From Streptomyces sp. NBC_00691 (lineage in GTDB: Bacteria > Actinomycetota > Actinomycetes > Streptomycetales > Streptomycetaceae), in the NCBI RefSeq assembly GCF_036226665.1, contig NZ_CP109007.1, forward strand, positions 2,644,501 through 2,708,500: a stretch of 64,000 nt of DNA, in the 5' to 3' direction. This document shows positions 54,912 to 62,369 of this stretch, in pieces (positions within the stretch are counted from its first letter, which is position 1; the number at the start of each line of letters is the position of its first letter). The notes under the pieces were generated by a model. That model worked only from the letters and a program-made list of their open reading frames with translations. It was not told where the DNA came from and searched no databases. Position numbers and translations under genes: made by a program.

Positions 54912-55868
54912 TCAGACGGCGGCGAGTTCCCGCTCCCGGGTGGTGGCGCGCGGGGATCCGTCGTAGCGGTGCAGGACCAGGCGGGCGAGGGCCGGGTGGG
55001 CACCGAGGGGGGCGGAGGCGATCCAGGGGGCGTGGGCGGCGGCGCGGGTGGCGAAGAGGCCGGGTGCGGTGAAGCAGGAGGCGACGGCCACCCGGTGGCG
55101 GCCCCGGGCGGCGAGGGCGCGGACGGCCTCGGGCACGGTGGGCGCGGCGGCGGAGGCGTACGCGGGGAGAACGGGGACGCCGCCGAGTCGCTCGCCGAGC
55201 AGGGCGGCGATCCGGCGGAGCTCGGCGCCGGATCGGGGGTCCCGGGATCCGGCGGAGGCGAGGACGACCCCGGCGGCCTGTGAGGCGCCGTCCTCGGGGG
55301 TCCAGCCGGCGTGCGCGAGCCGGTCGGCGAGGGCCTCGACGAGCAGCGGGTGCGCGCCGAGCGGCTCGGCCACGCGGGCGCGGAGTCCGGGCACGGCGGC
55401 GAGGGCGGCGGGCAGGTCGTGGGTGACGTGGTATCCGGGGGCGAGGAGCAGGGGGACGAGGACGGCGTCGCGGCCTTCGGCGGCGAGTTCCGCGAGGGTG
55501 GTGTCGAGGAGCGGGGTGTTCAGCTCGATGTGCGCGAGCCGTACGTCGAGGCCGGGGCGCAGTTCCCTGACCCGTTCCAGGAGGCGGGCGAGGGTGGCGC
55601 GGGCGCGGGGGTCGCGGCTGCCGTGGCCGACGGCGACGAGGGTGGGGACGGCCGGGGCCGTTCCGGCGAGGGCGGGGCGGAGCGGGGCGGTCCCCGCGAG
55701 GGCGGGCGTGGCACGGCATGGGGTGTTCATGGGCGGGTGTACCTCCTGCTCTTCCTTCCACGGGCGGTGGCCGTACGGACGCACGTGGCCGAGCTGGATT
55801 CCGAGCTGCTCGGTGATGCTGCCGAGCAGCCCGGCGGCGTGGGCGAAGGTGCTGTCCGGCTCCGTCAT
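54912..55868 (-). CDS. Sirohydrochlorin chelatase family protein (two-domain, CbiX/SirB type)
   Basis: A 318-residue protein with two chelatase half-domains. The first has the metal-binding His82 in [10 protein letters not shown] and the second His in GYHVTHDLP. The second half repeats GSRDPRSG but without the leading His. The family inserts iron or cobalt into sirohydrochlorin to make siroheme, needed by nitrite and sulfite reductases, and nasA lies 2 kb away. ATG 55868 is chosen because codons up to it keep very high third-position GC. AGGAGGT at 55741-55747 before ATG 55730 could give a shorter 272-residue form. Confidence 0.82.
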   Translation of the reverse strand: MTEPDSTFAHAAGLLGSITEQLGIQLGHVRPYGHRPWKEEQEVHPPMNTPCRATPALAGTAPLRPALAGTAPAVPTLVAVGHGSRDPRARATLARLLERVRELRPGLDVRLAHIELNTPLLDTTLAELAAEGRDAVLVPLLLAPGYHVTHDLPAALAAVPGLRARVAEPLGAHPLLVEALADRLAHAGWTPEDGASQAAGVVLASAGSRDPRSGAELRRIAALLGERLGGVPVLPAYASAAAPTVPEAVRALAARGRHRVAVASCFTAPGLFATRAAAHAPWIASAPLGAHPALARLVLHRYDGSPRATTRERELAAV

Positions 55869-56020
55869 GCACCGATCCTGCGGGGCGCACGTTGCCTGCC
55901 CGTTGCGCGGGGGTCACGACTGTTTTCCGCGATCTCACGCGTGTGCCCCGGCGGGTGTCAGGCGCCCTCGGCCGGCCCCTGGACCGCACAGGCCCCACCC
56001 CTCCCCTGCCCCCTTTCCCG

Positions 56021-56037
56021 ATTCCGAATCACGGAAT
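56021..56037. promoter_or_regulatory. Palindrome upstream of the MIP channel gene
   Basis: ATTCCGAATCACGGAAT has perfect 6-base arms around a 5-base centre and ends 12 bases before ATG 56050. It could be an operator for the channel gene. No adjacent regulator identifies the binding protein. Confidence 0.4.
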
Positions 56038-56049
56038 ATCTTTTCCACC

Positions 56050-56772
56050 ATGAGAATGTCCCCGCCCGCTCTCCCCCGACGCGTCGCCGCCGAGTTCATC
56101 GGAACCGGCGCCCTCGTCGCCGTCATCGTCGGCTCCGGAATCCGCGCCGACACCCTGAGCCAGGACATCGGCGTCCGGCTGCTCGCCAACGCCGCCGCCT
56201 CCGCCATCGGTCTCGGGCTGCTCATCGCCCTCATCGGGCCGCTCTCCGGCGCCCACTTCAACCCCGTCGTCACCCTCTCCGAGTGGTGGTCCACGCGCCG
56301 TACGGGCGACTCGCGCGAGGTCCTCGCCTACATCGGCGCCCAGCTCGCCGGGGCCGTCACGGGCGCGCTGCTCGCCGAGGCGATGTTCGGGCGGGTACCC
56401 GGCGCCTGGGCCACCGAGCCGCGCACCGCGCTCCACCTGCTGCTCGGCGAGGCCGTCGCCACCGCCGGGCTCGTCCTCGTCGTCCGGGGCCTGCGCCACA
56501 TCGGCCGCCCCGGGCTCGCCCCGGTCGCGGTCGCCGGCTACATCGGCGCGGCGATCTGGTTCACCTCCTCCGGGTCCTTCGCCAACCCGGCCGCCACCGT
56601 CGGCCGCGCGTTCTCCGACTCCTTCACCGGGATCGCCCCCGGCTCGGTGCCCGCCTTCGCCGCCGCCCAACTGCTCGGCATGCTGCTCGGGATGGTCCTG
56701 GCCGGTGTGTTGTACGGAACACGTGACGCCTCGGCCGAACCGAATCCCGCCGACGCGCGTCGGACGGGGTGA
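56050..56772 (+). CDS. MIP-family membrane channel (aquaporin type)
   Basis: A 240-residue channel with six hydrophobic segments. The first half-helix motif is HFNPVVT (NPV, not NPA) and the second is FANPAATVGRAF, which supplies the selectivity-filter Arg. Bacterial relatives with similarly altered motifs include arsenite and glycerol channels, but no arsenic genes are present, so the solute is unknown. The start is ATG 56050; the ribosome site is poor. A palindrome lies just upstream, and a SanA-like gene follows after 39 bases. Confidence 0.85.
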   Translation: MRMSPPALPRRVAAEFIGTGALVAVIVGSGIRADTLSQDIGVRLLANAAASAIGLGLLIALIGPLSGAHFNPVVTLSEWWSTRRTGDSREVLAYIGAQLAGAVTGALLAEAMFGRVPGAWATEPRTALHLLLGEAVATAGLVLVVRGLRHIGRPGLAPVAVAGYIGAAIWFTSSGSFANPAATVGRAFSDSFTGIAPGSVPAFAAAQLLGMLLGMVLAGVLYGTRDASAEPNPADARRTG

Positions 56773-56811
56773 CAGGACGACACCGCGTCCACCCGCCACG
56801 GAGGTTCCCGC

Positions 56812-57498
56812 ATGCCGGCACGGCTCACCCGGTTGATCCCGCGCACCACCCGGGCCCGTCGCCGCACCGTGCAGGCCGTGATGCTGGGCGCCGTCCTGGC
56901 GCTCACCCCGGTCACCTGGATGCACACCGCCGCCGCCGGAAAGCTCCGTACCACCGCGGACGTGCCCGCCCGGGACGTCGCCGTCGTCTTCGGCGCCGGA
57001 CTGTGGAAGGGGCGCCCCACCCCGTACCTCGCGCACCGGCTCGACGCCGCCGCCGAGCTGTACCGGACGGGGAAGGTCCGGGTCCTGCTCGTCACCGGCG
57101 ACAACAGCAGGACCGCGTACGACGAGCCCAGCGCCATGCGCGCGTACCTCACCGAGCGCGGGGTGCCGGACGGCCGGATCGTCAGCGACTACGCGGGCTT
57201 CGACACCTGGGACTCCTGCGTCCGGGCCCGGAAGGTCTTCGGCGTCGACCGGGCCGTGCTCGTCACCCAGGACTTCCACATCAAGCGGGCCGTCGCCCTG
57301 TGCGGGCGGGCCGGCGTCGACGCGTACGGCGTCGGGGTCCCCGAACCCCACGACCGCACCTGGTACTACGGCACCACCCGGGAGATCCTCGCCGCGGGCA
57401 AGGCCTCCCTCGACGCCGCCGTCCGCCCCGACCCGCACTTCCTCGGCCCGGCGGAGAAGGGCGTCACCGAGGCGCTGGCCTCACCCCGGAAGCCGTAG
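56812..57498 (+). CDS. SanA/YdcF-like DUF218 protein
   Basis: A 228-residue envelope protein. The N-terminus is basic with one membrane segment (VQAVMLGAVLALTPVTWMHTAA), and the DUF218 domain follows: DVAVVFGAGLWKGRPTPYL, VLLVTGDNSRTAYDEP, DYAGFDTWDSCVRARKVFG and VLVTQDFHIKRAVALC. SanA-type proteins affect cell-wall integrity and vancomycin exclusion at high temperature in enterics; the activity is unproven. GGAGG lies before ATG 56812. Short tandem DNA repeats begin inside its last codons. Confidence 0.85.
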   Translation: MPARLTRLIPRTTRARRRTVQAVMLGAVLALTPVTWMHTAAAGKLRTTADVPARDVAVVFGAGLWKGRPTPYLAHRLDAAAELYRTGKVRVLLVTGDNSRTAYDEPSAMRAYLTERGVPDGRIVSDYAGFDTWDSCVRARKVFGVDRAVLVTQDFHIKRAVALCGRAGVDAYGVGVPEPHDRTWYYGTTREILAAGKASLDAAVRPDPHFLGPAEKGVTEALASPRKP

Positions 57499-57557
57499 CG
57501 GCGCCCGGAGTCCGCCGGAAGCCGTGGCGACGCGGGAACCCGCCGGAAGCCGTGGCG
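57486..57557 (+). repeat. Three copies of CCGGAAGCCGTGGCG at 28-29 bp spacing
   Basis: Copies lie at 57486-57500 (one mismatch), 57515-57529 and 57543-57557. The first covers the last codons and stop of the SanA-like gene and the others extend into the gap before nasA. This looks like tandem duplication of a ~28-bp unit from the gene end. Confidence 0.7.
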
Positions 57558-57610
57558 GCGCCGGCCTCACCCCGGGTGCCGCGGCGGACGGAGAGCATGG
57601 CACCGCGCCC

Positions 57611-57648
57611 GTAATCAGCGGTGCCGCCCCGCGTAACACGCCTGACCC
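57611..57648 (+). promoter_or_regulatory. GlnR-like box before nasA
   Basis: GTAAT (57611-57615) and GTAAC (57633-57637) start exactly 22 bases apart, the spacing of the two a-sites in a GlnR box. GACCC at 57644-57648 sits in the following b-site position after 6 bases. The first b-site position (57622-57626) is degenerate. GlnR is the Streptomyces nitrogen regulator known to control nitrate assimilation. Confidence 0.5.
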
Positions 57649-57659
57649 ACGCTGGCCGC

Positions 57660-59780
57660 ATGTCCGAGGCCACCGCCGTACCCACCCACTGCCCCTACTG
57701 CGCCCTGCAGTGCGGCATGTCGCTCCGCCCCACCGGCACCCCGGAGCTGCCCGCAGAGGTGGTCGACCGGACCGACTTCCCCGTCAACCGGGGCGCGCTC
57801 TGCGGCAAGGGCCGCACCGCCCCCGCCGTGCTCTCCTCCCGGGTCCGGCTCACCGGTCCCCTGATCCGATGCCCTGACACGGGGGCCCTCGTGCCCGCGT
57901 CCTGGGAGGAGGCCCTCGCCGCCGTCGCCGACGGGCTGCGCCGGACCCGCGCCGACCACGGCCCCGATGCCGTGGGGGTCTTCGGCGGCGGCGGCCTCAC
58001 CAACGAGAAGGCGTACACGCTGGGGAAGTTCGCCCGGCTGGTGCTCGGCACCTCGCAGATCGACTACAACGGGCGCTTCTGCATGTCCTCGGCGGCCGCC
58101 GCCCACGGCAGGGCCTTCGGGCTCGACCGCGGGCTGCCGTTCCCCCTGGAGGACATCCCGAGGACCGGCTGTGTGATCCTCGTCGGCTCCAACCTCGCCG
58201 AGACCATGCCGCCCGCGCTGCGCTACCTCACCGAGCTGAAGGAGAACGGCGGGAAGCTGATCGTCATCGATCCGCGCCGCACCCGTACCGCCGAGCAGGC
58301 CGACCTCCACCTCGCGCCGCGCCCCGGCACCGACCTCGCGCTCGCCCTCGGCATGCTCCACCTCGTGGTCGCCGAGGGGCGGGTGGACGAGGAGTTCGTG
58401 CACGCGCGCACCTCCGGCTGGGAGGCCGCCCGCGCCGGGGCGATGTCCCACTGGCCCGAGCAGGTCGAGCGCATCACGGGCGTGCCGCTGCCGCTGCTCC
58501 GGGAGGCCGTCGCCCTGTTCGGCGACGCCGCCACCGGCATGGTCCTCACCGCGCGCGGCCCCGAGCAGCAGTCCAAGGGCACCGACACCGTCGGCGCCTG
58601 GATCAACCTCTGCCTGGCCACCGGGAAGGCGGGCCGGCCCCTCAGCGGCTACGGCTGCCTCACCGGCCAGGGCAACGGCCAGGGCGGCCGCGAGCACGGC
58701 CAGAAGGCCGACCAGCTCCCCGGCTACCGCAAGCTCGACGACCCGGCCGCACGCGCGCACGTGGCCGGGGTCTGGGGCGTGCCCCCCGAGTCGCTGCCGG
58801 GCCCCGGACGGAGCGCCTACGAACTCCTCGACGCGCTCGGCGGCGAGGTGAAGTCCCTGCTCCTCATGGGCTCCAACCCGGTCGTCTCAGCGCCCCACGC
58901 CGCGCACATCGAGGGGCGGCTGCGCTCGCTCGACTTCCTCGCCGTCGCCGACGTGGTGCTCTCCGAGACCGCCGCCCTCGCCGATGTCGTGCTGCCCGTC
59001 ACCCAGTGGGCGGAGGAGACCGGCACCATGACCAACCTGGAGGGGCGGGTGCTGCTCCGCCGGCGCGCCCTCACCCCGCCCGCGGGGGTACGGAGCGACC
59101 TGGAGGTGCTGCACGCGCTCGCCGGGCTCCTCGGCTGGGAGAAGGGCTTTCCCGCCGAGCCGGAGGAGGTCTTCGACGAGCTGCGCCGCGCCTCGGCCGG
59201 CGGTCCGGCCGACTACTCGGGCATCAGCTACCGACGCATCGAGGAGGAGCAGGGCGTGTTCTGGCCCTGCCCGGAGACCGGCGAGGGCGAGCCCGACCAC
59301 GCGGGCACCCCGCGGCTCTTCCTGGACCGGTTCGCGACGCCCGACGGGAGGGCCCGGTTCGTGCCCGTGGTGCACCGGGCCGCGGCCGAGGAGACCGACG
59401 CCGAGTACCCCGTCGTCCTCACCACCGGCCGGGTCGTGTCCCAGTACCAGTCGGGCGCGCAGACCCGGCGGGTCGACGAGCTGAACGAGGCGGCCCCCGG
59501 CCCCTTCGTGGAGCTCCACCCCCGGGTCGCCGAGCGGCTCGGGGTGGCGGAGGGCGAGCGGGTCGCGGTGGTCTCGCGGCGCGGCCGGGCCGTCGCACCG
59601 GCCCGGATCACCACGGCCGTCCGGCCGGACACCGTCTTCATGCCGTTCCACTGGGCGGGCGAGGGCCGCGCCAACACCCTGGTGAACCCGGCGCTCGACC
59701 CGGTCTCCCGGATGCCCGAGTTCAAGGTGTGCGCGGTCCGTCTGGAGCCGCTGTCCGCCGGGGACGCTACGGCCGGCTGA
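57660..59780 (+). CDS. nasA: Assimilatory nitrate reductase, molybdopterin subunit
   Basis: A 706-residue molybdopterin oxidoreductase that reduces nitrate to nitrite for nitrogen assimilation. The N-terminal 4Fe-4S site is C11PYC14, C18 and C48 in ALCGKG. The probable Mo ligand is Cys141 in YNGRFCMSSAA. The C-terminal molydopterin-binding domain contains LTTGRVVSQYQSG and MPFHWAGEGRANTL. No signal peptide is present, which fits the cytoplasmic assimilatory type rather than Nar or Nap. No ribosome site precedes ATG 57660, and a GlnR-like box ends 11 bases before it. The 3' end overlaps the convergent CutA fusion gene by 14 bases. Confidence 0.9.
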   Translation: MSEATAVPTHCPYCALQCGMSLRPTGTPELPAEVVDRTDFPVNRGALCGKGRTAPAVLSSRVRLTGPLIRCPDTGALVPASWEEALAAVADGLRRTRADHGPDAVGVFGGGGLTNEKAYTLGKFARLVLGTSQIDYNGRFCMSSAAAAHGRAFGLDRGLPFPLEDIPRTGCVILVGSNLAETMPPALRYLTELKENGGKLIVIDPRRTRTAEQADLHLAPRPGTDLALALGMLHLVVAEGRVDEEFVHARTSGWEAARAGAMSHWPEQVERITGVPLPLLREAVALFGDAATGMVLTARGPEQQSKGTDTVGAWINLCLATGKAGRPLSGYGCLTGQGNGQGGREHGQKADQLPGYRKLDDPAARAHVAGVWGVPPESLPGPGRSAYELLDALGGEVKSLLLMGSNPVVSAPHAAHIEGRLRSLDFLAVADVVLSETAALADVVLPVTQWAEETGTMTNLEGRVLLRRRALTPPAGVRSDLEVLHALAGLLGWEKGFPAEPEEVFDELRRASAGGPADYSGISYRRIEEEQGVFWPCPETGEGEPDHAGTPRLFLDRFATPDGRARFVPVVHRAAAEETDAEYPVVLTTGRVVSQYQSGAQTRRVDELNEAAPGPFVELHPRVAERLGVAEGERVAVVSRRGRAVAPARITTAVRPDTVFMPFHWAGEGRANTLVNPALDPVSRMPEFKVCAVRLEPLSAGDATAG

Positions 59781-60486
59781 ACCAGTCGCCGCTCTCGATG
59801 ACATCGCCGAGGGGCGCGTCGGGCGCCGCCAGGAACACCCACGCGGACACCCGCGCGCTGTCCCGTACCCGGACGACGTCCATCGCCACCCGCTCGTACC
59901 CGGCGGGCAGCTCCAGCCGGTCGAGCAGGCCGAACAGCTCGCCGTAGGCGCCGGGGGCGGGGGTGAGCAGGGTGCCGACCACCTGGCCGCCGTGCGCCGG
60001 GACGACGTAGGGATAGCCGGGTCCGTCGTGCAGGACCGCCCCGTGCAGCACGGCGTCCGCCTCGGTGCCGATCCGGCCGGCGAGGAACCGGTCGTGGTTG
60101 TACGCGCCCGGGCGCAGCGTCCCGTAGACGAAGAACGGCCGCTCTTCGAGGGCCGGGGCCCCGGTCTCCTGCGCGGCCTCGGTCTCCCGCTCGACCCAGC
60201 GGGCGTACGCCTCGCCGGCCCGGGTCACCCGGGTGGCGAGGATCTCGGGCGTCTCGTAGTCGTGCGCGGCGAGGAGGTGGGCCTCCAAAGCCGGGTAGCG
60301 GGCCTCGGTGGTCTTGAAGACCACCTCCCACTCCTCCGTCGTCTCGATCGCGCCCCGCCAGTGGTAGACGGAGGTGACGGGTCCCGAGATCTGCGCGCAG
60401 GCGGCCAGCCGGGCCTCGACGGCGCCGCGCGCCAGGGCGTCGGCCTTGGCGCGCGCGTCGGTGGTGGTACGGACGGTGACGATCAC
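59767..60486 (-). CDS. CutA divalent-cation tolerance protein fused to a gamma-glutamylcyclotransferase-like domain
   Basis: A 239-residue two-domain protein. Residues 1-108 are CutA (RGAVEARLAACAQISGPVTS, YHWRGAIETTEEWEVVFKTT, HDYETPEILA), a trimeric copper-tolerance-linked protein. Residues 118-239 are an AIG2/GGCT-like fold (FFVYGTLRPGAYNH, then LFGLLDRLE with the expected acidic residue), which can cyclise gamma-glutamyl amines. Both domains look complete. It overlaps the upstream ABC gene by 4 bases (GTGA), so it is translationally coupled to the exporter, and its tail overlaps nasA. Confidence 0.85.
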   Translation of the reverse strand: MIVTVRTTTDARAKADALARGAVEARLAACAQISGPVTSVYHWRGAIETTEEWEVVFKTTEARYPALEAHLLAAHDYETPEILATRVTRAGEAYARWVERETEAAQETGAPALEERPFFVYGTLRPGAYNHDRFLAGRIGTEADAVLHGAVLHDGPGYPYVVPAHGGQVVGTLLTPAPGAYGELFGLLDRLELPAGYERVAMDVVRVRDSARVSAWVFLAAPDAPLGDVIESGDWFSRP

Positions 60487-62369
60487 GTCTCCACCGTACG
60501 GGCGAACTGGGCGGCGTGCAGCCGGGCGTACGCGCCCCCGGCGGCGAGGAGTTCCTCGTGGCCGCCCTGTTCGGCGATCGAGCCGCCGTCCATCACCAGG
60601 ATGGTGTCCGCGTCCCGGATCGTGGAGAGCCGGTGGGCGACGACGAAGCTGGTGCGGCCCGCCCGGAGGGAGGCCATCGCCTCCTGGACGAGGAGTTCGG
60701 TCCGGGTGTCGACGGAGCTGGTGGCCTCGTCGAGGACGAGGATCACGGGATCCGAGAGGAAGGCGCGGGCGAGGGTGATCAGCTGCCGCTCACCGGCGCT
60801 GAGACCGCCGCCGTCCTCGTCGAGGACGGTGTCGTACCCGGCGGGCAGAGTGCGGACGAACCGGTCGGCGTGCGCGGCCCTGGCCGCTTCGACGATCCGC
60901 TCGCGCGAGACCTCGCCGGGCACCCCGTACGCGATGTTGTCGGCGATGGTGCCGCCGAAGAGCCAGGTGTCCTGGAGGACCATGCCGATGCCGGAGCGCA
61001 GTTCCTCCCGGGTCATCGCCGCCGTGTCGACGCCGTCCAGGGTGATCCGGCCGCCGGTCACCTCGTGGAAGCGGAGGAGCAGGTTGACCAGGGTCGTCTT
61101 GCCCGCGCCGGTGGGGCCGACGATGGCGACGGTCCTGCCCGGTTCCACGGTGAGGGACAGGTCCTCGATGAGCGGCCTGCCGGGCTCGTAGCGGAAGGCG
61201 ACGTTCTCGAAGGAGACCCGGCCGCGGAGCGATTCCGGCCTCTTCGGATCTGCCGGGTCCGGGTCCTCCTCCCCGGCGTCGAGGAGGTCGAAGACCCGCT
61301 CGGCGGAGGCCACTCCGGACTGGAGGAGGTTGGCCATGGCGGCGACCTGGGTGATGGGGCCGTTGAACTCGTACGAGTACTGGATGAAGGCCTGGACGTC
61401 GCCGACGGAGAGCGTGCCGCTGGCCACCCGCAGTCCGCCGACCACGGCGATGGCGACGTAGTTCAGATTGCCGACGAAGGTCAGGGCGGGCTGGATGAAC
61501 CCGGAGACGAACTGGGCGCGGAAGCTCGCCCGGTGCAGCTCGTCGCCCAGTTCGTCGAAGCGCCGGACGGCCTCGGCGCGGCGGCCGAAGGCGACGACCT
61601 CGGTGTGGCCGGTGATCATCTCCTCGACATGGCTGCCGAGCCTGCCGGTGACCGCCCACTGCTTCACGAACTGCGGCTGGGCGCGGCGGCCGACGAAGGC
61701 GGCGACGGCGACCGAGACGGGCACGGTGGCGAGGGCGACGAGGGCGAGCACCGGGGAGATCCAGAACATCATCGCGAGGACGCCGACCAGGGTGAGCAGG
61801 GCGCGGGTCATCTGACTGAAGGCCTGCTGGAGGGTCTGGGTGATGTTGTCGATGTCGTTGGTGGTGCGGGAGAGGACCTCGCCGCGCGGCTGCCGGTCGA
61901 GGTAGCCGAGGGGCAGCTTCGCCAGTTTGTGCTGGGCCTGTTCGCGGAGGCGGTGGCCGGCCCGCTGGACGACGGTGGTGGCGATCCGCAGCTGGATCCA
62001 GGTGAAGAGGGACGCGCCGGCGACGACCGCGGCGGAGAGGGCGAGGACCCGGCCGACGGCCGCGAAGTCGACGCCGGCCGGGCCGGTGGCTCCGGTGACG
62101 ACGAGGTCGGTGGCACGGCCGAGGAAGAGCGGGCCGAGGACGGAGAGGGAGACCGCCGTGGCGCCGGCGGCGAGCACGCCGAGGAGCCGGGCCCGGTCGG
62201 GGGCGAGGGTGCGGAGCAGCCGGAGGCCGGAGGCGCGGAAGGAGAGGGAGCGTTCGAGGGCGGGGGTGGGGAGGCCGGGGCCGCGCTGCGCGGAGGAGGG
62301 AGCGGTGCGGGCCGGGACGGCTCCGGTGGGCGCGTCCTTCACGGCGCGGCTCGCCGTGGCTGTGCTCAT
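60483..62369 (-). CDS. ABC exporter half-transporter, catalytic partner (pair 2, subunit B)
   Basis: A 628-residue half-exporter with a Walker A (GPTGAGKTT), signature LSAGERQ and catalytic Glu in ILVLDEATSSVD. It is closely related to the protein at 45622 but has a shorter first extracellular loop (VTGATGPAGVDF). Its ATG overlaps the stop of subunit A in an ATGA arrangement, and its own stop overlaps the CutA fusion start. Together they form an exporter-exporter-CutA operon. The cargo is unknown. Confidence 0.9.
   Translation of the reverse strand: MSTATASRAVKDAPTGAVPARTAPSSAQRGPGLPTPALERSLSFRASGLRLLRTLAPDRARLLGVLAAGATAVSLSVLGPLFLGRATDLVVTGATGPAGVDFAAVGRVLALSAAVVAGASLFTWIQLRIATTVVQRAGHRLREQAQHKLAKLPLGYLDRQPRGEVLSRTTNDIDNITQTLQQAFSQMTRALLTLVGVLAMMFWISPVLALVALATVPVSVAVAAFVGRRAQPQFVKQWAVTGRLGSHVEEMITGHTEVVAFGRRAEAVRRFDELGDELHRASFRAQFVSGFIQPALTFVGNLNYVAIAVVGGLRVASGTLSVGDVQAFIQYSYEFNGPITQVAAMANLLQSGVASAERVFDLLDAGEEDPDPADPKRPESLRGRVSFENVAFRYEPGRPLIEDLSLTVEPGRTVAIVGPTGAGKTTLVNLLLRFHEVTGGRITLDGVDTAAMTREELRSGIGMVLQDTWLFGGTIADNIAYGVPGEVSRERIVEAARAAHADRFVRTLPAGYDTVLDEDGGGLSAGERQLITLARAFLSDPVILVLDEATSSVDTRTELLVQEAMASLRAGRTSFVVAHRLSTIRDADTILVMDGGSIAEQGGHEELLAAGGAYARLHAAQFARTVET

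Noticed and set aside
54877..55998. Extension of the dgt frame upstream to 55998
   Set aside because: It would run through the chelatase gene in another frame and translates to Arg/Pro repeats.
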